From: Phoronis australis
Taxonomy: Eukaryota; Phoronida; Phoronidae
Direction: 5' to 3'
DNA: 64,000 nt
NCBI GenBank assembly: GCA_002633005.1
Contig: NMRA01000268.1
Span: 431,800 to 495,799, forward strand
Under the pieces are notes generated by a model. That model was not told the origin of the DNA, did no database searches, and saw nothing but the letters and a program-made list of their open reading frames with translations. The position numbers and the translations under genes were made by a program. Of this stretch, positions 61,725 to 64,000 are shown one piece after another; position 1 is the stretch's first letter; each line of letters begins with the position of its first letter.

Positions 61725-63936
61725 GTGTGGTGACGGCAAACGTATCTCTGTGTCATCTTACTGCGACTTCATCACAGACTGTAAGAACGGAAGAGACGAA
61801 AAAGACTGCACATTCCCAACGTGCTCTGCAAAAGAATTCACATGTAAATCAGGCCAATGTATTCTGCGTAACCAGTCATGCAACTTTGTGAGCGACTGCT
61901 TCGATAAATCGGACGAAACTGATAGTAACTGCCATTGGCTTGAAAACTGTACCCAGCTGAATGGATTCCAGTGTTTTTCAGGCGACTGTATTAACGTGAG
62001 TCTCAGACATAATTTGATAAATGATTGTTCAGGTCAAGTTCAAGAAGACGAACAGTTTTCGAAAGTGGAATCTGAACGAGGAGCGATTTGGCTGACTCAG
62101 ACAAGTGGCGTGAACAACTTCAGTCCTTTCTGTCTCTCAGGCAACCAGGCTCGTTGTCGAGTCAATAATCCATCCTGCTTCAACAGAGAACATGCTTGCA
62201 TATACGACGGTGCTATCGGGTGTGGAGATAAGAGCCATCTTAAACACTGTGAACAATTTCAGTGTAATGGTCTTTTCAAATGTCCTTCAGGTTATTGCAT
62301 TCCTAAACACAGAGTCTGCGATGGTGTGTGGGATTGTACAGGTGGAAGCGATGAAAGTTTCTGCTCGAATTATACCTGTCCAGGTGCCTTCAGGTGCCGC
62401 GAGGAACGCAGATGTTTGCAACAGTCTCAAATTTGCGATGGTGTCGTTGACTGCAAATATACCAAAGACGATGAAAAGTTTTGTGATTTGACAACCCCAT
62501 GTCCACGTGGCTGCAAATGTCTGGGTTACATTCTTACTTGTGAAAATACTTCCCTTTTTGAAATTCCAAGTGGCTTTAAAGTTATGCGAGCAATTTTATT
62601 CTCGGGGAACAGATTGTCAGTCGACAATTCGACTTTTAGGAATTATGCATATTTAGGTAGATTGGATGTGTCATTCAATCGGATCGAAACACTGCCATCC
62701 TTTGCATTCAATGGACTACTCAATTTGTTTGAACTAATACTGAAGGGCAATCTGTTGGTGTCGTTGAATTCGAAAACTTTCTTTGGTTTGAGGCTAGATT
62801 TGTTGGACTTACGATTGAATAATCTAAAAACAATTTCAGCCGACGCATTCGAAGGTCTTGAAATGGTCAGGGTTCTCAAATTAGAAGACAATAACCAATT
62901 CCTTCGCATTCACCTCGATACTTTTCGCAAGGTAAAAGTGTCGGCATTACAGACTGACAGTTTTCGATTCTGTTGTCTGTTTAACAGCTCTGTTAAGTGT
63001 ACGCCAGAGATGGACCCACTTTCTTCTTGTTCTGAAATGATTGCAAATCTTTTTCTCAAGGTTTTGTTGTGGGTTATTGGAAATTTGGCTCTTGTTGTGA
63101 ATGTATTTGTGTTTATTTGGAAGTTGAAAACTGACCGAGATAATGTCAATTCTTTATTTTTTCTTAATCTTGTGTTTTCTGACTTTTTGGTGGGGCTGTA
63201 TTCGTTGATAATTGCTTCAGTTGATGCCTATTTTGAGGTATCGGGTCAATATTACCTAGATGATCCAATATGGCGTAAGAGCACATTGTGCCGCGTGGCT
63301 GGTTTTATATTATTCGTGGGGTCGGCAATGTCTGTTTACACTCAAACCATAATCGCCATCAACTTCGTCATTATGATAGTGTTTACCTTCCGATTCCGAC
63401 CTATCACGAAACGAATTGGCGCCATCTTGATGATGATTGGCTGGTTCACATGGATAGCAATTGCAGCGCTTCCTCTTCACACTCTTAGAAATGGAGACAA
63501 AAGGCCCAGTAAAAGTTTTTATAGTGGTAGCACGCTATGTTTTACTTTTACACTTTCGAACGCTTTGTTCTGGACGTATCTTTTTGCTTTTGTTATATTG
63601 AATTTCATGTCTTTTCTCATAATTTTGACAAGTTATTTACTTATATACGTTAACATTCGTAAAAACGGCAGCAGACCCTATTCGAAGTATCTTGACAAAC
63701 ATACCGAACTCGCTAAAACGATGAGACTGATTTCCTTTTCTGATTTCTTGTGCTGGCTTCCTATTATAATAGCCGGCTTATTAAACGTCTCTGGTCATCA
63801 GATATCACCAGAGTTCTCTGTCTGGATGGTCGTACTCCTCATGCCCCTAAACTCATCTTTAAATCCCCTAATATACACGTTTAGTACATACAAACGATCG
63901 TCAAAAAGAGGAATTCAGTCTTCTGCTGGACGTTAG
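61725..63936 (+). CDS. Gene B exon 2: LDLa-LRR-7TM part; D-R after TM3 lost
   Basis: The acceptor TTTTTCCAG|G precedes 61725, and the frame runs to TAG at 63934-63936 for a predicted 1874-aa protein. Modules match gene A: a four-Cys LDLa from C1139, further LDLa modules, an LRR N-cap from C1397, about five LRRs, the Cys-bearing LGR hinge, and a 7TM domain from about 1581. TM2 LVFSDF, TM6 CWLP and TM7 NPLIY (from 1851) are kept. The TM3 end reads INFVI (N1684, F1685) where gene A has IDRVI, so both the acidic residue and the arginine of the E/DRY switch are gone. The codon change GATCGT to AACTTC needs several substitutions, so it is not a single read error. Coupling may be altered, constitutive, or absent (decoy or co-receptor); this is inference. 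The valine codon GTG at 61750 is internal, not a start. Confidence 0.92.
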
Positions 63937-64000
63937 TTAGTTATTGATCTATACTGGATACAAACAGACACTGAAGAGTCAAGGAAAGGATTTCACTCGC

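Noticed and set aside
1-64000. CRISPR arrays, operons or bacterial mobile elements
   Set aside because: Spliced genes, SINEs and LINEs show this is animal DNA; no regularly spaced short repeats were seen.

Overview
The window is eukaryotic genomic DNA, almost certainly from a marine invertebrate. It shows GT-AG splicing with introns of 4-18 kb, tRNA-derived SINEs, L1/Tx1-type and other LINE relics, a Ty3/gypsy-type LTR element, a Penelope-type relic, THAP relics and several families of short inverted-repeat elements. The protein family of the two genes (GRL101/relaxin-receptor-like LGRs) is expanded in molluscs, hemichordates, echinoderms and amphioxus. A hemichordate or other ambulacrarian is my best guess, but the sequence does not settle it. 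Isolated N bases at 6658, 28508 and 35331 suggest a draft assembly.

Two genes are well supported, both on the + strand, arranged in tandem and sharing the same structure. Gene A is join(8069..11487, 29246..31508), predicted 1893 aa. Gene B is join(54187..57599, 61725..63936), predicted 1874 aa. In each, a 3.4 kb first exon encodes a signal peptide, a series of CUB/CUB-like modules, two C-type-lectin-like domains (CTLDs) and one LDLa module. A 2.2 kb second exon encodes further LDLa modules, an LRR block with a cysteine-bearing N-cap, an LGR-type hinge and a rhodopsin-class seven-helix domain. The intron sits at the same codon phase in both and interrupts the same unusual four-cysteine LDLa module. 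The copies differ in one key place: the D-R pair at the end of TM3 is present in A and replaced by N-F in B.

The rest is mobile-element debris and unrecognised non-coding DNA. Left of gene A are two copies of an inverted-repeat element, a SINE and a broken THAP domain. The 17.8 kb intron of gene A holds a degenerate minus-strand LTR retrotransposon (12061-16894), a degenerate minus-strand L1/Tx1-like LINE (about 18010-21790), a second SINE and several small palindromic elements. The 22.7 kb between the genes holds a Penelope-type GIY-YIG fragment, a second THAP fragment, a LINE ORF2 tail, more inverted-repeat elements, a TA/TATACA microsatellite, an inverted pair of NRF1-like sites, and a decayed copy of a protein with a Cys-rich tail. 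A fold-back element containing a TATA-like box lies directly upstream of gene B, and a 1.1 kb fold-back element with a G-rich loop lies in its intron.

Most interesting: receptors that fuse CUB and C-type-lectin recognition modules to an LDLa-LRR-7TM LGR core, duplicated in tandem, with one copy altered in the G-protein-coupling motif.
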